A stretch of DNA of 64,000 nucleotides, taken from positions 721,427 to 785,426 of the forward strand of contig NZ_QCXY01000002.1 of assembly GCF_003347495.1 (NCBI RefSeq), written 5' to 3'. Under the pieces are notes generated by a model, which was not told the origin of the DNA, ran no database searches, and saw only the letters and a program-made list of their open reading frames with translations. A program made the position numbers and the translations under genes. Origin of the DNA: Pleomorphovibrio marinus. GTDB taxonomy: Bacteria; Bacteroidota; Bacteroidia; Cytophagales; Cyclobacteriaceae. Below are positions 24,166-33,379 of this stretch, in pieces. Within the stretch, counting starts at the first letter, position 1; every line of letters starts with the position of its first letter.

Positions 24166-26631
24166 ATGGTCAAAGTGAATAATCAGGATGAAGCCGCCAA
24201 AAGGATAAAATCCCTAATAGCTACCCTAAACTATCATAATCATCTCTATTATCAAGAAGATAGAACGGAGATATCTGATTTTGATTTTGACCAGTTGATG
24301 CAGGAACTACAATCCTTGGAGGAGAGGTTCCCGGAATTGAAAAGCGAAGACAGCCCTACACAGCGTGTGGGGGGCACAATCACCAAACAATTCGAAATTG
24401 CGACACATTCCGTGAGGATGCTTTCCTTGGGGAACACCTATTCTGAAGAAGAGCTTTTGGCATTTGATGAGAGAGTGGCCAAGGGACTGGGACACAGGGA
24501 TTATTCTTATTTCTGTGAACTTAAGTTTGATGGTGTTGCTATTAGTTTGGTATACGAGAATGGCAGATTAGTAAGGGCGGTGACTCGCGGAGATGGATAT
24601 AAGGGAGATGTGGTCACTGAAAACGTAAAAACCATCCGGAATATTCCTCTGAGGGTTGAGGCAAAAGATGTTCCTGAACGGTTTGAGGTCAGGGGAGAAA
24701 TATTCATGCCTAGGAAGGCCTTCGATAAAATCAATGCCGAGCGTGCAAAAAACAATGAGCCACAATTGGCAAATCCAAGAAACGCTGCATCCGGAACAGT
24801 GAAAATGCAGGATTCTTCCATAGTTTCAAAACGAAGACTTAACTGCTATCTATATCAATTAATTGGAGAAGACTTGGGGGTGACCAAGCATCACGAAGCC
24901 ATTGCCAACCTGGAAAAATGGGGGTTCAATGTTTCCCAGACCTACCAGAGGTGCAAGGATATCCGATCCGTGTTTTCTTACATTGACAAATGGAGAGAAA
25001 AAAGGCTTACCCTACCCGTGGATACCGATGGAGTGGTGATTAAGGTCAATGACTATGAGCAACAGGAGGAACTCGGTTTTACTGCAAAGATCCCAAGGTG
25101 GGCCATATCCTTTAAATACAAGGCGGAAAGTGCCGAAAGTGAATTGCTATCCATTACTTACCAGGTGGGAAGGACAGGAGCCATTACACCTGTGGCTAAT
25201 CTTTCCCCAGTTTCACTGGCAGGTACCACGGTGAAGAGGGCTTCCCTACACAATGCCAACGAAATAAAAAGGTTGAATCTTCATGAAGGAGACAGGGTTT
25301 TTGTGGAAAAGGGGGGAGAAATAATCCCAAAAATCACCGGTGTCAATACGGGAGCAAGGAGAAGCGGTGCTGTAGCAGTACACTATATCACCCATTGCCC
25401 AGAATGTGGGAGTGAATTGGAGCGGAAAGAAGGTGAAGCCAAACATTTCTGCCCCAATACAGCTTCCTGTCCTCCCCAGGTATTGGGGAGGATTGAGCAT
25501 TTTGTCTCCAAACGGGCCATGGACATAGATTCCCTGGGTACCGAGCGGCTGAGGGCCCTGATCAACCAGGGGTACTTAAGGGATCCTTCGGATATATATG
25601 CTTTACCCGAGAAAAAGGAGACCCTAATTGGGTTGGAAGTTTCTAGTGATCCATATTCTAAAAGTAGTGAGGGATATCTGTTCGTGTCCCTGAAAAAAGC
25701 CCTTTTTGCACTCACGGATGGGATATCTCTAGGTGCTATTGAAGAATTTTTGGAAGGAAAAGCCACAATGGATCAAGAGGGTAAGCTAAGAGACTTCGTG
25801 GATTGGATAGCATCGTATGGAAAAAAAGTAGACGAGAACCAACATCAAATTAGGAGTCTTATGGGGTCTCTCTCTGAAAATGAATATGACAGGGTGGAGG
25901 ATTTCGTTCCGGTGCCTGTAGTGTTATCCCAATTGGGTGATTTACCATCCGAATTAGCCGAGAACCTAAAAAGGTTGGCACAGGAAAAAAACACCATTCA
26001 CGATATCGTTTCCCCATACCATGGGAGTGTTTTTGAGGATATCAGGGAGAGGATAAATAAACTGAAGGGTAACACTTTTCAGGAAGGAGTGGTTGGCAAT
26101 ATGATAGAGGGAATAATGCAATCCAAACAACAGCCTTTTGAAAAAGTTCTTTTTGCCTTGGGAATCAGAAATGTGGGCGAAAACACCGCTGTACTGTTAG
26201 TGGAGCATTTTCCAGACATAGATAAGTTGCAAGCCGCCGATCCCGATGAGCTTTTGGCCATCAACGGTATCGGGGAAACGCTTGTTAACAGTATCAAAGC
26301 ATTTTTTTCCGATACAAATAACTTGGAAATCATCAAAAGATTAAAATCGTACGGTTTACAATTTGAATCGAATAAAGAAGAAACTATATTCGTAAGTAGG
26401 AAGCTGGAAGGGAAAAAAATCCTTGCATCGGGAAGACTCAACCACTTCAAGAGGGATGAAATCATTGATTTCGTTCAATCCCACGGCGGCACCTATGTAA
26501 AATCTGTCTCCAAGAGTTTGGACTTTATTATTGAAGGTGAGGAAATGGGACCCAGCAAAAAGGAGAAAGCACAAAAATTGGGGGTGCCTTTAATTTCCGA
26601 GGAGGAATTCTTAAAATTGGTTGACCAATGA
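24166..26631 (+). CDS. ligA: NAD-dependent DNA ligase with an internal insertion
   Basis: An 821-residue NAD-dependent ligase that seals nicks in replication and repair. Domains in order: Ia; adenylation domain with the nucleotide-accepting Lys120 (CELKFDGVAIS); OB fold; zinc finger (CPECGSELE...HFCPNTASCP, from about residue 411); helix-hairpin-helix region (PFEKVLFALGIRNVGENT and LLAINGIGETL); C-terminal BRCT (about 740-821, GKKILASGRL). The family norm is about 670 residues; the excess is roughly 140 residues between LIGLE (about 490) and the next conserved block (about 635, EGVVGNMIEGI), at the entrance of the HhH domain. No frameshift is needed. Confidence 0.95.
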   Translation: MVKVNNQDEAAKRIKSLIATLNYHNHLYYQEDRTEISDFDFDQLMQELQSLEERFPELKSEDSPTQRVGGTITKQFEIATHSVRMLSLGNTYSEEELLAFDERVAKGLGHRDYSYFCELKFDGVAISLVYENGRLVRAVTRGDGYKGDVVTENVKTIRNIPLRVEAKDVPERFEVRGEIFMPRKAFDKINAERAKNNEPQLANPRNAASGTVKMQDSSIVSKRRLNCYLYQLIGEDLGVTKHHEAIANLEKWGFNVSQTYQRCKDIRSVFSYIDKWREKRLTLPVDTDGVVIKVNDYEQQEELGFTAKIPRWAISFKYKAESAESELLSITYQVGRTGAITPVANLSPVSLAGTTVKRASLHNANEIKRLNLHEGDRVFVEKGGEIIPKITGVNTGARRSGAVAVHYITHCPECGSELERKEGEAKHFCPNTASCPPQVLGRIEHFVSKRAMDIDSLGTERLRALINQGYLRDPSDIYALPEKKETLIGLEVSSDPYSKSSEGYLFVSLKKALFALTDGISLGAIEEFLEGKATMDQEGKLRDFVDWIASYGKKVDENQHQIRSLMGSLSENEYDRVEDFVPVPVVLSQLGDLPSELAENLKRLAQEKNTIHDIVSPYHGSVFEDIRERINKLKGNTFQEGVVGNMIEGIMQSKQQPFEKVLFALGIRNVGENTAVLLVEHFPDIDKLQAADPDELLAINGIGETLVNSIKAFFSDTNNLEIIKRLKSYGLQFESNKEETIFVSRKLEGKKILASGRLNHFKRDEIIDFVQSHGGTYVKSVSKSLDFIIEGEEMGPSKKEKAQKLGVPLISEEEFLKLVDQ

Positions 26632-26790
26632 AAGCATTTATCTCCACTTTGGTGTTTCTGTGTACGGGTACCGATATTCCAGGCCGTGCACCCTAAATCC
26701 CAATCTATTGCCATAGGTTAAGATTCCACTAGGAATTTAAGCCGAAAACAATGTTTCTGTGCCATCCAACAATTAATCAAGCAGCAATCT

Positions 26791-27282
26791 ATGAAGTGGA
26801 TTAGGGAATATTTCATCAAAAAAGCGTTGATGAAGAAAAACAAGAAAGGAGTAAATAAAGAAATTTTAGTAACCGACAAGATCAAAAAAGTAACTGTAAT
26901 CGCAGATAACTTGGAGGATTTGGAAGTGGTCTTTGAAGTACTTAAGGAATCATTTGGTCAGGACATTGCATTGAAAGGGATATACTATGATGAAAAATCC
27001 CAGGATCAAAGGGCATTTGGATTCAGGGATTTTTCCTTATTCGGTAAACCCGGCGAAAAAGTTGCAAACTTTCTTTCAGAAAAGCAAGATTTGATTATAT
27101 TTACTTCTGAATTATTGAATAACTTCACACTCTATCTACTCCATCAAATGCCCGAGCCTTATACCATAGGTTTTTACAGCAAGGAGTTGAAGCCCTACTT
27201 GGATTTGATGCTTAATAAGGAGGTAAAGGATATAAAAGCAGGTACAGAACATCTTATTAAATACCTAAAGCAGATCAATTAA
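26791..27282 (+). CDS. DUF6913 family protein
   Basis: A 163-residue Bacteroidota-specific protein with a very basic N-terminus (KKALMKKNKKGVNKE) and an alternating strand/helix core (VTVIADNLEDLEVVFEVLKESFG, LIIFTSELLNNFTLYLLHQ). No catalytic motif is recognised. It lies 1 base before dapA and is presumably co-transcribed. The 159 bases between ligA and this gene show no RNA gene. Confidence 0.8.
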   Translation: MKWIREYFIKKALMKKNKKGVNKEILVTDKIKKVTVIADNLEDLEVVFEVLKESFGQDIALKGIYYDEKSQDQRAFGFRDFSLFGKPGEKVANFLSEKQDLIIFTSELLNNFTLYLLHQMPEPYTIGFYSKELKPYLDLMLNKEVKDIKAGTEHLIKYLKQIN

Positions 27283-27283
27283 C

Positions 27284-28171
27284 ATGGAAAAACTCAAAGG
27301 GGTAGGTGTAGCGTTGATAACTCCTTTTAAAAAGGACTTGAGTGTGGATTATGACTCCCTAAACAGGGTGGTAAGCCATGTTATCTCCGGGGGAGTGGAT
27401 TACCTGGTAGTGCAGGGCACCACAGGGGAGCCGGCCACCTTGACCAAGGCGGAGAAAAGGGAAAACCTGGATTTTATAAAAAAAATCAATAGAAATAGGT
27501 TGCCCTTGGTTTACGGTATAGGAGGAAACAATACCCAGCAGGTTATCGAAGATATCAAAGATACTGACTTTCAGGGTGTGGATGCCATACTCACAGTAAG
27601 TCCATATTACAATAAACCCAGCCAAACGGGTATTGTGCGGCATTACGAGAAAATTGCGGATGAATCACCCGTCCCGGTCATCTTGTATAATGTTCCGGGC
27701 AGAACCATGTCCAACATGAGTGCAGCTACCACGCTTACCTTGGCCAATCACCCAAACATCATTGCGATGAAAGAGGCAAGTGGTGATATCGAACAGTGTA
27801 TGCAGATAGCACATAAGAAGCCTGAGGATTTTTTGCTGCTGTCCGGAGATGACATGATGACACTGACTCTTAGAGCCATGGGTGGAGTAGGGGTAATTAG
27901 TGTAATTGGCAATGCCTATCCCTCAAAAATGGTAACGATGATGCACGCCAGCCTAAAAGATGCCAGGGAAGCTGCATTTAGCCTTTTAGAAATCAACCCT
28001 TTACTTTACGAGGAAAGCAACCCAGTAGGGGTTAAAACCTTGATGCATCATATGGGTATTTGTGAGCCCAATGTGCGACTTCCCTTGGTCAATGCGAGCA
28101 TGGGTTTGAGCAAAAGGATAAGGGAGGCTGCAGCGAAAATCCCTTCGGACAAGGACCTGATAGGACTATAA
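27284..28171 (+). CDS. dapA: 4-hydroxy-tetrahydrodipicolinate synthase
   Basis: A 295-residue TIM-barrel aldolase making the lysine/diaminopimelate precursor from pyruvate and aspartate semialdehyde. Hallmarks are VALITPF, the GTTGEPATL motif, SPYYNKPSQ, the Tyr in ILYNVPGRT, the Schiff-base Lys in IIAMKEASGD (about residue 162), and LLSGDD. Length and motifs are standard. A bidirectional terminator directly follows. The enzyme supplies DAP for peptidoglycan and lysine. Confidence 0.96.
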   Translation: MEKLKGVGVALITPFKKDLSVDYDSLNRVVSHVISGGVDYLVVQGTTGEPATLTKAEKRENLDFIKKINRNRLPLVYGIGGNNTQQVIEDIKDTDFQGVDAILTVSPYYNKPSQTGIVRHYEKIADESPVPVILYNVPGRTMSNMSAATTLTLANHPNIIAMKEASGDIEQCMQIAHKKPEDFLLLSGDDMMTLTLRAMGGVGVISVIGNAYPSKMVTMMHASLKDAREAAFSLLEINPLLYEESNPVGVKTLMHHMGICEPNVRLPLVNASMGLSKRIREAAAKIPSDKDLIGL

Positions 28172-28179
28172 AAAACGAA

Positions 28180-28213
28180 AAAGGGTAGTTGTTTAACTAC
28201 CCTTTGTTTTTTT
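28180..28213. terminator. Bidirectional terminator between dapA and the H1-like gene
   Basis: A perfect 11-bp stem AAAGGGTAGTT / AACTACCCTTT with a 4-base loop, flanked by A-runs on one side and T-runs on the other, so it can stop transcription from both directions. Confidence 0.85.
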
Positions 28214-28391
28214 ATGAACTAGAATTTTTCATGTCTTGAACTTCTTTTCTGATATCTTGAGCCAAATTTTTTAAATCTTGCATACCTTTTCTCACTCTCG
28301 TTCCGGCTGCTTGGTTGTTTTTGTCGTAGAACTTCTCAAAATCTCCTTCTAGAGACATTATAAGATCCTTGATTTCATTAAATCTGTTCAT
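28212..28391 (-). CDS. Histone H1-like protein (Hc1-type), 59 residues
   Basis: A small minus-strand gene found by translating the gap between dapA and the palmitoyltransferase-like gene. The product begins MNRFNEIKDLIMSLEGD and ends VQDMKNSSS. It has the Bacteroidota H1-like signature FEKFYDKNNQAAGTRVRKG and QDLKNLAQDIRKEVQ: a short helical, Lys/Arg- and Gln-rich protein. Homologues are abundant small proteins annotated as histone H1-like, thought to bind DNA and compact the nucleoid. It is monocistronic with a terminator immediately after its stop codon. Confidence 0.88.
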   Translation of the reverse strand: MNRFNEIKDLIMSLEGDFEKFYDKNNQAAGTRVRKGMQDLKNLAQDIRKEVQDMKNSSS

Positions 28392-28488
28392 AGTTAAAAA
28401 TCAATTAAGGTTGATGATATGTTTTATTTGCTTTCAATATAGGTAAAATGTTTAAAATAAAACAAAGGAAGCCACTTTTTTATGGAAT

Positions 28489-29826
28489 TTATTCCCCAAA
28501 TGAGGTAGCTAGCTCCGTTGTTTTATAATATCCACTCACCAATTTGTCTTTTATTGCTTCAAATGCCACGATGGTTTGTTTTACATCCTCCAGGTTATGC
28601 ACCGCAGTTGGGATGAGCCTAAGGATAATCATCCCTTTGGGCACTACAGGGTAAATGACCACCGAACAGAAAATATTATAATTCTCACGAAGGTCTTTAC
28701 TCAGGGTAGCAGCCTCTCCTACAGTTCCGTTTAGCACCACCGGTGTGACCGGAGAGGTGGTAGTGCCGATGCTGAACCCCTTTTCTTTAAGCCCGTTTTG
28801 CAGGGCATTTACCACTTTCCAGAGGTTTTCCTTTAGCTCGGGCATGGTTCTCAGCATCTCCAGCCTTTTGAGCCCACCTTCTACCATGATCATGGGAAGT
28901 GCTTTGGCAAAAATCTGGGAACGCATGTTGTATTTTAGGTAATGGATGACTTTGGCATTGCCGGCGACAAATGCACCAATGCTGGCCATGGATTTGGCAA
29001 AAGTGGAAAAATACAAATCCACCTCCTCCTGCACCCCTTGCGCTTCAGCAGAACCCGCACCGGTCTTGCCCATGGTTCCGAAGCCATGTGCGTCGTCTAC
29101 TAATATACGGAACTGGTACTTCTCCTTCAACTTGACAATCTCCTTCAGGTTTCCCATGTTTCCAGTCATGCCAAATACACCTTCGGTAATGACCAAGACA
29201 CCTCCGCCAGTCTCCGTGGTGAGTCTTTCAGCCCTTTGAAGTTGTTTTTCCAGGCTTTCCATATCGTTGTGGGGATAGACAAAACGCTTGCCAATATGCA
29301 TTCGTAAGGCATCGATGATGCATGCATGACATTCCCCGTCATAAACGACCACATCCTTCCGGTCTATAAGGGAATCAATCACGCTCATAATCCCTTGATA
29401 GCCATAATTAAGCAGGTAAGCTTTTTCCTTACCCACAAAATCAGCAAGTTCCTGTTCCAGTTTTTCGTGTAAGTCCGTATTACCGGACATCATTCGCGCC
29501 CCCATGGGATAAGCTGCCCCCCATTTCCTCGCTGCTTCCTCATCGGCTTTTCTTACTTCAGGGTGGTTTCCCAAACCCAGGTAATTATTGAGACTCCAGG
29601 TAAGGACTTCCTTTCCCTTAAATTTCATCCTAGGAGCTATTTCCCCTTCTAATTTAGGAAACATAAAGTAGCCCTCGGATAAATCAGAATGTTTTCCTAA
29701 TGGGCCTAGATTGGTGTTCAGTTTTTCGAAAATATCCAAAGCGCTGTAAAGTTTGTCCGCATTTCTTTCATCCAGATTGTCGTGGATTAAACCCCCAAAA
29801 CTACTATTTTTTGGATTGGTGTGCAA
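28489..29826 (-). CDS. Serine palmitoyltransferase-like alpha-oxoamine synthase
   Basis: A PLP-dependent enzyme of the serine palmitoyltransferase/AONS family that condenses an acyl-CoA with an amino acid, the first step of sphingolipid synthesis. The core has LTWSLNNYLGLGNHPEV, GARMMSGNTDLHEKLE, ITEGVFGMTGNMGNL, LVDDAHGFGTMGKTGAG and the PLP Lys in YFSTFAKSMAS. Bacteroidota make sphingolipids, so this fits. The start is uncertain. A TTG at 29826 (reading LHTNPKNSSFGG) is preferred because it opens a stretch I recall as the beginning of related proteins and leaves room for the divergent biotin carboxylase promoter; a TTG at 29949 would add 41 residues of no obvious homology and would share its first base with the other gene. 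Confidence 0.82.
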   Translation of the reverse strand: MHTNPKNSSFGGLIHDNLDERNADKLYSALDIFEKLNTNLGPLGKHSDLSEGYFMFPKLEGEIAPRMKFKGKEVLTWSLNNYLGLGNHPEVRKADEEAARKWGAAYPMGARMMSGNTDLHEKLEQELADFVGKEKAYLLNYGYQGIMSVIDSLIDRKDVVVYDGECHACIIDALRMHIGKRFVYPHNDMESLEKQLQRAERLTTETGGGVLVITEGVFGMTGNMGNLKEIVKLKEKYQFRILVDDAHGFGTMGKTGAGSAEAQGVQEEVDLYFSTFAKSMASIGAFVAGNAKVIHYLKYNMRSQIFAKALPMIMVEGGLKRLEMLRTMPELKENLWKVVNALQNGLKEKGFSIGTTTSPVTPVVLNGTVGEAATLSKDLRENYNIFCSVVIYPVVPKGMIILRLIPTAVHNLEDVKQTIVAFEAIKDKLVSGYYKTTELATSFGE

Positions 29827-29948
29827 AAAATCCTGTTGATTTCCCCATTTCTTATGGGAAGCTTTTATCTTAGCAACCACCTTGGGAAAGATTTCCCAAG
29901 TATTTCCGTGATTTAATTTTTTATTTCGATCAATAGACGCAATGGCCA

Positions 29949-31460
29949 ATGACCAAAATCAATAAGCTCCTTGTTGCCAATCGGGGCGAAATAAGCCTTA
30001 GAATCATGCGAACAGCCAGGGAGATGGGTATCCAGACTGTCGCCGTTTATAGTGATGCCGACCGTAAGGCACCCCATGTCCGCTTTGCAGATGAAGCTGC
30101 ATACCTTGGACCTTCCCCTTCCAGGCAATCCTATTTGAATATAGACAAGATACTCGAAGTGGCAAGGGAATTTTCCGTGGATGCCATACATCCCGGATAC
30201 GGGTTTCTTTCAGAAAATCCTGAATTTGCAAAAAGAGTCCATGAAGGTGGTATTTGCTTTGTAGGTCCGAGCGCAGAAGCAATAGCCCTTATGGGAAGTA
30301 AACTTGAGGCCAAAAAGGCCGTAGCAAAATACAAAATCCCATTGGTTCCCGGTACATCAGAAGCGGTAACTAGTGTGTCCACTGCAAAATCAATAGCTTC
30401 GGAAATTGGGTATCCTATATTGATAAAGGCCAGTGCAGGGGGTGGAGGAAAAGGCATGAGGATAGTATCCAGTGAGGATGAGCTGGAGGAACAAATGAAA
30501 AGGGCAATGGGGGAGGCGGAGTCGGCCTTTGGGGATCCCTCTGTGTTTATTGAAAAATACATTTCTTCCCCAAAGCACATAGAAATTCAGGTATTGGGAG
30601 ACCAGCATGGAAATGTTGTCCATCTCTTCGAACGGGAATGCTCTATCCAAAGAAGACATCAAAAAGTGGTGGAGGAGGCCCCGTCAGCGGTGCTGGACAA
30701 AGCCATCCGGATGAAAATGGGGGAGGCTGCAGTGAATGTGGCGAAGGCCTGCCGGTACCATGGCGCCGGAACCGTGGAGTTTGTAGTGGATCAGTCCCTT
30801 AATTTCTATTTTTTGGAAATGAACACCCGATTGCAGGTGGAGCATCCCGTCACGGAGTTGATCACAGGTAAAGACCTGGTGAAGGAGCAGATTTGGATTG
30901 CAGAAGGAAAGAAGCTCTCTTTTTCACAAGAAGAATTACAAATTCATGGACATGCTATTGAAATAAGGGTATATGCCGAGGACTCGGAAAACGGGTTCTT
31001 GCCGGATACAGGCACACTTAGCCAATACAGGCTGCCACAGGGCCCTGGTATTAGGGTGGATGATGGTTTTGAAGAAGGCATGGAAGTGCCTATACATTAC
31101 GATCCCATGTTGTCTAAACTCATTGTACATGCTGCAGACCGGGAAAGCGCCATTGAGAAAATGAAACGGGCCATCGAGGAATACAAGGTGGTGGGGGTTA
31201 AGACCACCTTGTCTTTTTGTGCCTTTGTGATGGAACACCCCTCTTTTAGGGAGGGTACTTTTACCACTAAGTTCGTGGAGGAATATTTTGATGGGCAAAG
31301 GTCAAATCCCAAGTTTAGCCATACCGAAAAACAACTGCTGGCTGCTTTTGGGGCCCATTTTCTGCAAGAAGCTAGTCCCGCAAGTAATAATGGGACCATT
31401 GCGGCAGAGCGCTCAGTCCAATCTCTTTCATCCTGGAGGAAAAACCGAAAACATGGCTGA
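29949..31460 (+). CDS. accC: Biotin carboxylase subunit of acetyl/acyl-CoA carboxylase
   Basis: A 503-residue ATP-grasp enzyme that carboxylates biotin. It shows LLVANRGEISLRI, the glycine-rich ATP loop (KASAGGGGKGMRI), the HIEIQVLGD and ERECSIQRRHQKVVEEAPS blocks, and FLEMNTRLQVEHPVTE. It is longer than the usual ~450-residue AccC but lacks a C-terminal biotinyl domain, so a separate carrier must exist. No carboxyltransferase or accB is adjacent in the window, so it could serve acetyl-CoA or propionyl-CoA carboxylase. The stop codon overlaps the start of the DUF1015 gene (ATGGCTGA). Confidence 0.93.
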   Translation: MTKINKLLVANRGEISLRIMRTAREMGIQTVAVYSDADRKAPHVRFADEAAYLGPSPSRQSYLNIDKILEVAREFSVDAIHPGYGFLSENPEFAKRVHEGGICFVGPSAEAIALMGSKLEAKKAVAKYKIPLVPGTSEAVTSVSTAKSIASEIGYPILIKASAGGGGKGMRIVSSEDELEEQMKRAMGEAESAFGDPSVFIEKYISSPKHIEIQVLGDQHGNVVHLFERECSIQRRHQKVVEEAPSAVLDKAIRMKMGEAAVNVAKACRYHGAGTVEFVVDQSLNFYFLEMNTRLQVEHPVTELITGKDLVKEQIWIAEGKKLSFSQEELQIHGHAIEIRVYAEDSENGFLPDTGTLSQYRLPQGPGIRVDDGFEEGMEVPIHYDPMLSKLIVHAADRESAIEKMKRAIEEYKVVGVKTTLSFCAFVMEHPSFREGTFTTKFVEEYFDGQRSNPKFSHTEKQLLAAFGAHFLQEASPASNNGTIAAERSVQSLSSWRKNRKHG

Positions 31461-32757
31461 GCTTTTACCCCTTAAGGCATGGAGGTATCATGAGAAGTTT
31501 TTGGGGCAAATGGATAGCCTGATTTCCCCTCTATTTGACGTGGTCACGGATAGGCAAAGGAGAAAACTTTATGCCAATCCCATCAATAGCATCCATCTCT
31601 CCCTACCAAAAGGCCCTCAGGCTGGTTTGGGGGCTAGAAAGACGCTCGACGAATGGAAAAAAAAGGGCGTAATCGTACAAGACCATGTTCCTGGAATTTA
31701 CGTGTATTACCAGTACTTTAAATCCACCGACAGGAATAAACAAGTCTGCCGGAAGGGGTTTATTGCCCATTTGAAGTTGGAGGAATGGGAAAACCAGGTG
31801 GTCCTAAGGCACGAAAACACCAACCCTTATGGGGTAGCAGAAAGAGAGGAAATCTTGGAAAAAACCCAAATCCAGGCCAGCCCAACCTTTGGCTTATATG
31901 AAGACCCCGATTTTGTATTAGAGCCTTTTTTTGACGAAGCTATGGCTGACCCCATTTATGATCTGGAAGACTATCAGGGAGTAAGGGAGGTCCTGGCTGT
32001 GATTCATGATGCCAAAATCATAAAGAAGGTGATCCGTTTTATGAAGGATAAGCAAATTTTGATTGCAGATGGGCACCATCGTTATTCTGCTGCCCTAGAT
32101 TATTCCCATAAACGAGGAAAGGAAGCACCTGCTTTAGGCAAGATTAACTCCTATGACTATCACGAAATGTATTTTTGCAATTCAGCCTCCGAGGCATTGA
32201 AGATCTATCCAAACCACCGTGTTTTTTCTGGGCTGGGGGTTGATGCTAATGAGGTGTTAAACAAGGTTTCCCCATTTTTCGATAGCAAAGAAGTGGAAGA
32301 CCAAGAGGATTTGGAAGATATCATCAACAACAAGCGCCATGCTTTTGGATTGGTATTTAAAAACAGAGCTTTTATCCTTAGTCTAAAACCGAGTTGGCAG
32401 GAAATTGGGCATTTAAAAAACCTGTCACCCAGCCTCAAAAATCTTGATGTGTACTTGATGCATCACTTTCTGATTCAGGAAGGGCTGGGAATACCCCTGG
32501 AGCTACAGTCAAAAAGTGAAGTGATTAAATACGAAAGGCACAGCAGTAAGTGTTTTTTGGCCCTATTGCGGGGGGAGTTGGAGTTAGCAGTGGTTATGCC
32601 TGGGATTTCAGTAGGAGAGGTTTTTGAGGTGTGCAGAAGTGGAGAAATGTTGCCACAAAAATCCACCTATTTCTACCCTAAAGTAGTTTCCGGGTTGCTT
32701 TTCGGTTCTATTGACCCTGATGATTTTGAATTTCCATACGAGGTGTTCCTATGTTAA
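31453..32757 (+). CDS. DUF1015 family protein
   Basis: About 434 residues from the ATG (MAELLPLKAWRY) that overlaps the biotin carboxylase stop by 8 bases; longer upstream starts would lie inside that gene. The DUF1015 signature includes PLFDVVTDRQRRKLYANP, HPGIY-like DHVPGIYVYYQY, RHENTNPYG, and ILIADGHHRYSAAL. Members are widespread and sometimes found with serine kinase-like SbnI folds, but their reaction is unknown in most bacteria. Translational coupling on both sides places it in an accC-DUF1015-maf operon. Confidence 0.87.
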   Translation: MAELLPLKAWRYHEKFLGQMDSLISPLFDVVTDRQRRKLYANPINSIHLSLPKGPQAGLGARKTLDEWKKKGVIVQDHVPGIYVYYQYFKSTDRNKQVCRKGFIAHLKLEEWENQVVLRHENTNPYGVAEREEILEKTQIQASPTFGLYEDPDFVLEPFFDEAMADPIYDLEDYQGVREVLAVIHDAKIIKKVIRFMKDKQILIADGHHRYSAALDYSHKRGKEAPALGKINSYDYHEMYFCNSASEALKIYPNHRVFSGLGVDANEVLNKVSPFFDSKEVEDQEDLEDIINNKRHAFGLVFKNRAFILSLKPSWQEIGHLKNLSPSLKNLDVYLMHHFLIQEGLGIPLELQSKSEVIKYERHSSKCFLALLRGELELAVVMPGISVGEVFEVCRSGEMLPQKSTYFYPKVVSGLLFGSIDPDDFEFPYEVFLC

Positions 32758-33332
32758 AGTCTTTCACAAACAACCTGATTCTGGCCTCCAAATCCCCTAG
32801 GCGAAAAACTTTACTGGAAGGTTTAGGAGTTCCCTTTTCTGTAAAAACACTCCCAGTGGATGAGGATTTTCCAGCATCCATGTCTCTAGAAAGGGTTCCT
32901 GAATTCCTTGCGGAAAAGAAAGCCAGAGTGTATCAAAAGGAACTGATGAACGACGAGGTGGTATTGACAGCCGATACAGTTGTAATTGTAGAGGGCAAGA
33001 TATTGAATAAACCTAGAGACAAGGAGGAAGCTTTCAACATGCTAAACATGCTCTCTGGAAGGATGCATCACGTCATCACGGGGGTATGCCTTGCCTCTTA
33101 CCAGCATCTCTACAGTGCTAGTGATACTACCAAGGTGTATTTCAGGCAATTAGAGGCAGACGAAATTTCCTTTTATGTTGAAAATTACAGCCCTTTTGAC
33201 AAGGCTGGTGCTTATGGTATCCAAGAATGGATAGGTTATATTGGGGTGGAAAAAATTGAAGGCTCCTTCTATACCGTCATGGGACTTCCTTTGCATCTTG
33301 TTTACAAAATGCTGGAGCAATCAAGGTTTTAG
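32751..33332 (+). CDS. maf: Maf-family nucleotide pyrophosphatase
   Basis: A 193-residue Maf/Ham1-fold pyrophosphatase that removes non-canonical or modified nucleoside triphosphates. Signature motifs: LASKSPRRKTLLEGLG, the DTVVIVEG block with catalytic Asp, NKPRDKEEA, and YGIQEWIGYIGVEKIEGSFY-type substrate loop (here read in parts). It starts 7 bases inside the DUF1015 gene. Related YhdE/YceF types differ by specificity; the type is probably dTTP/UTP-directed, a family-based inference. Confidence 0.92.
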   Translation: MLKSFTNNLILASKSPRRKTLLEGLGVPFSVKTLPVDEDFPASMSLERVPEFLAEKKARVYQKELMNDEVVLTADTVVIVEGKILNKPRDKEEAFNMLNMLSGRMHHVITGVCLASYQHLYSASDTTKVYFRQLEADEISFYVENYSPFDKAGAYGIQEWIGYIGVEKIEGSFYTVMGLPLHLVYKMLEQSRF

Positions 33333-33358
33333 CCAATTTTTTAAAAATCACTTAGAAA

Positions 33359-33377
33359 AGGGGGGAAGTTCCCCCCT
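33359..33377. terminator. Bidirectional terminator between maf and the response regulator
   Basis: AGGGGGGAA-G-TTCCCCCCT forms a GC-rich hairpin between two convergent genes, with A/T-rich sequence on both sides. Confidence 0.65.
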
Positions 33378-33379
33378 CC

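Noticed and set aside
26632..26790. tRNA or small RNA in the ligA-DUF6913 gap
   Set aside because: No cloverleaf, T-loop or terminator pattern could be read in the 159 bases.
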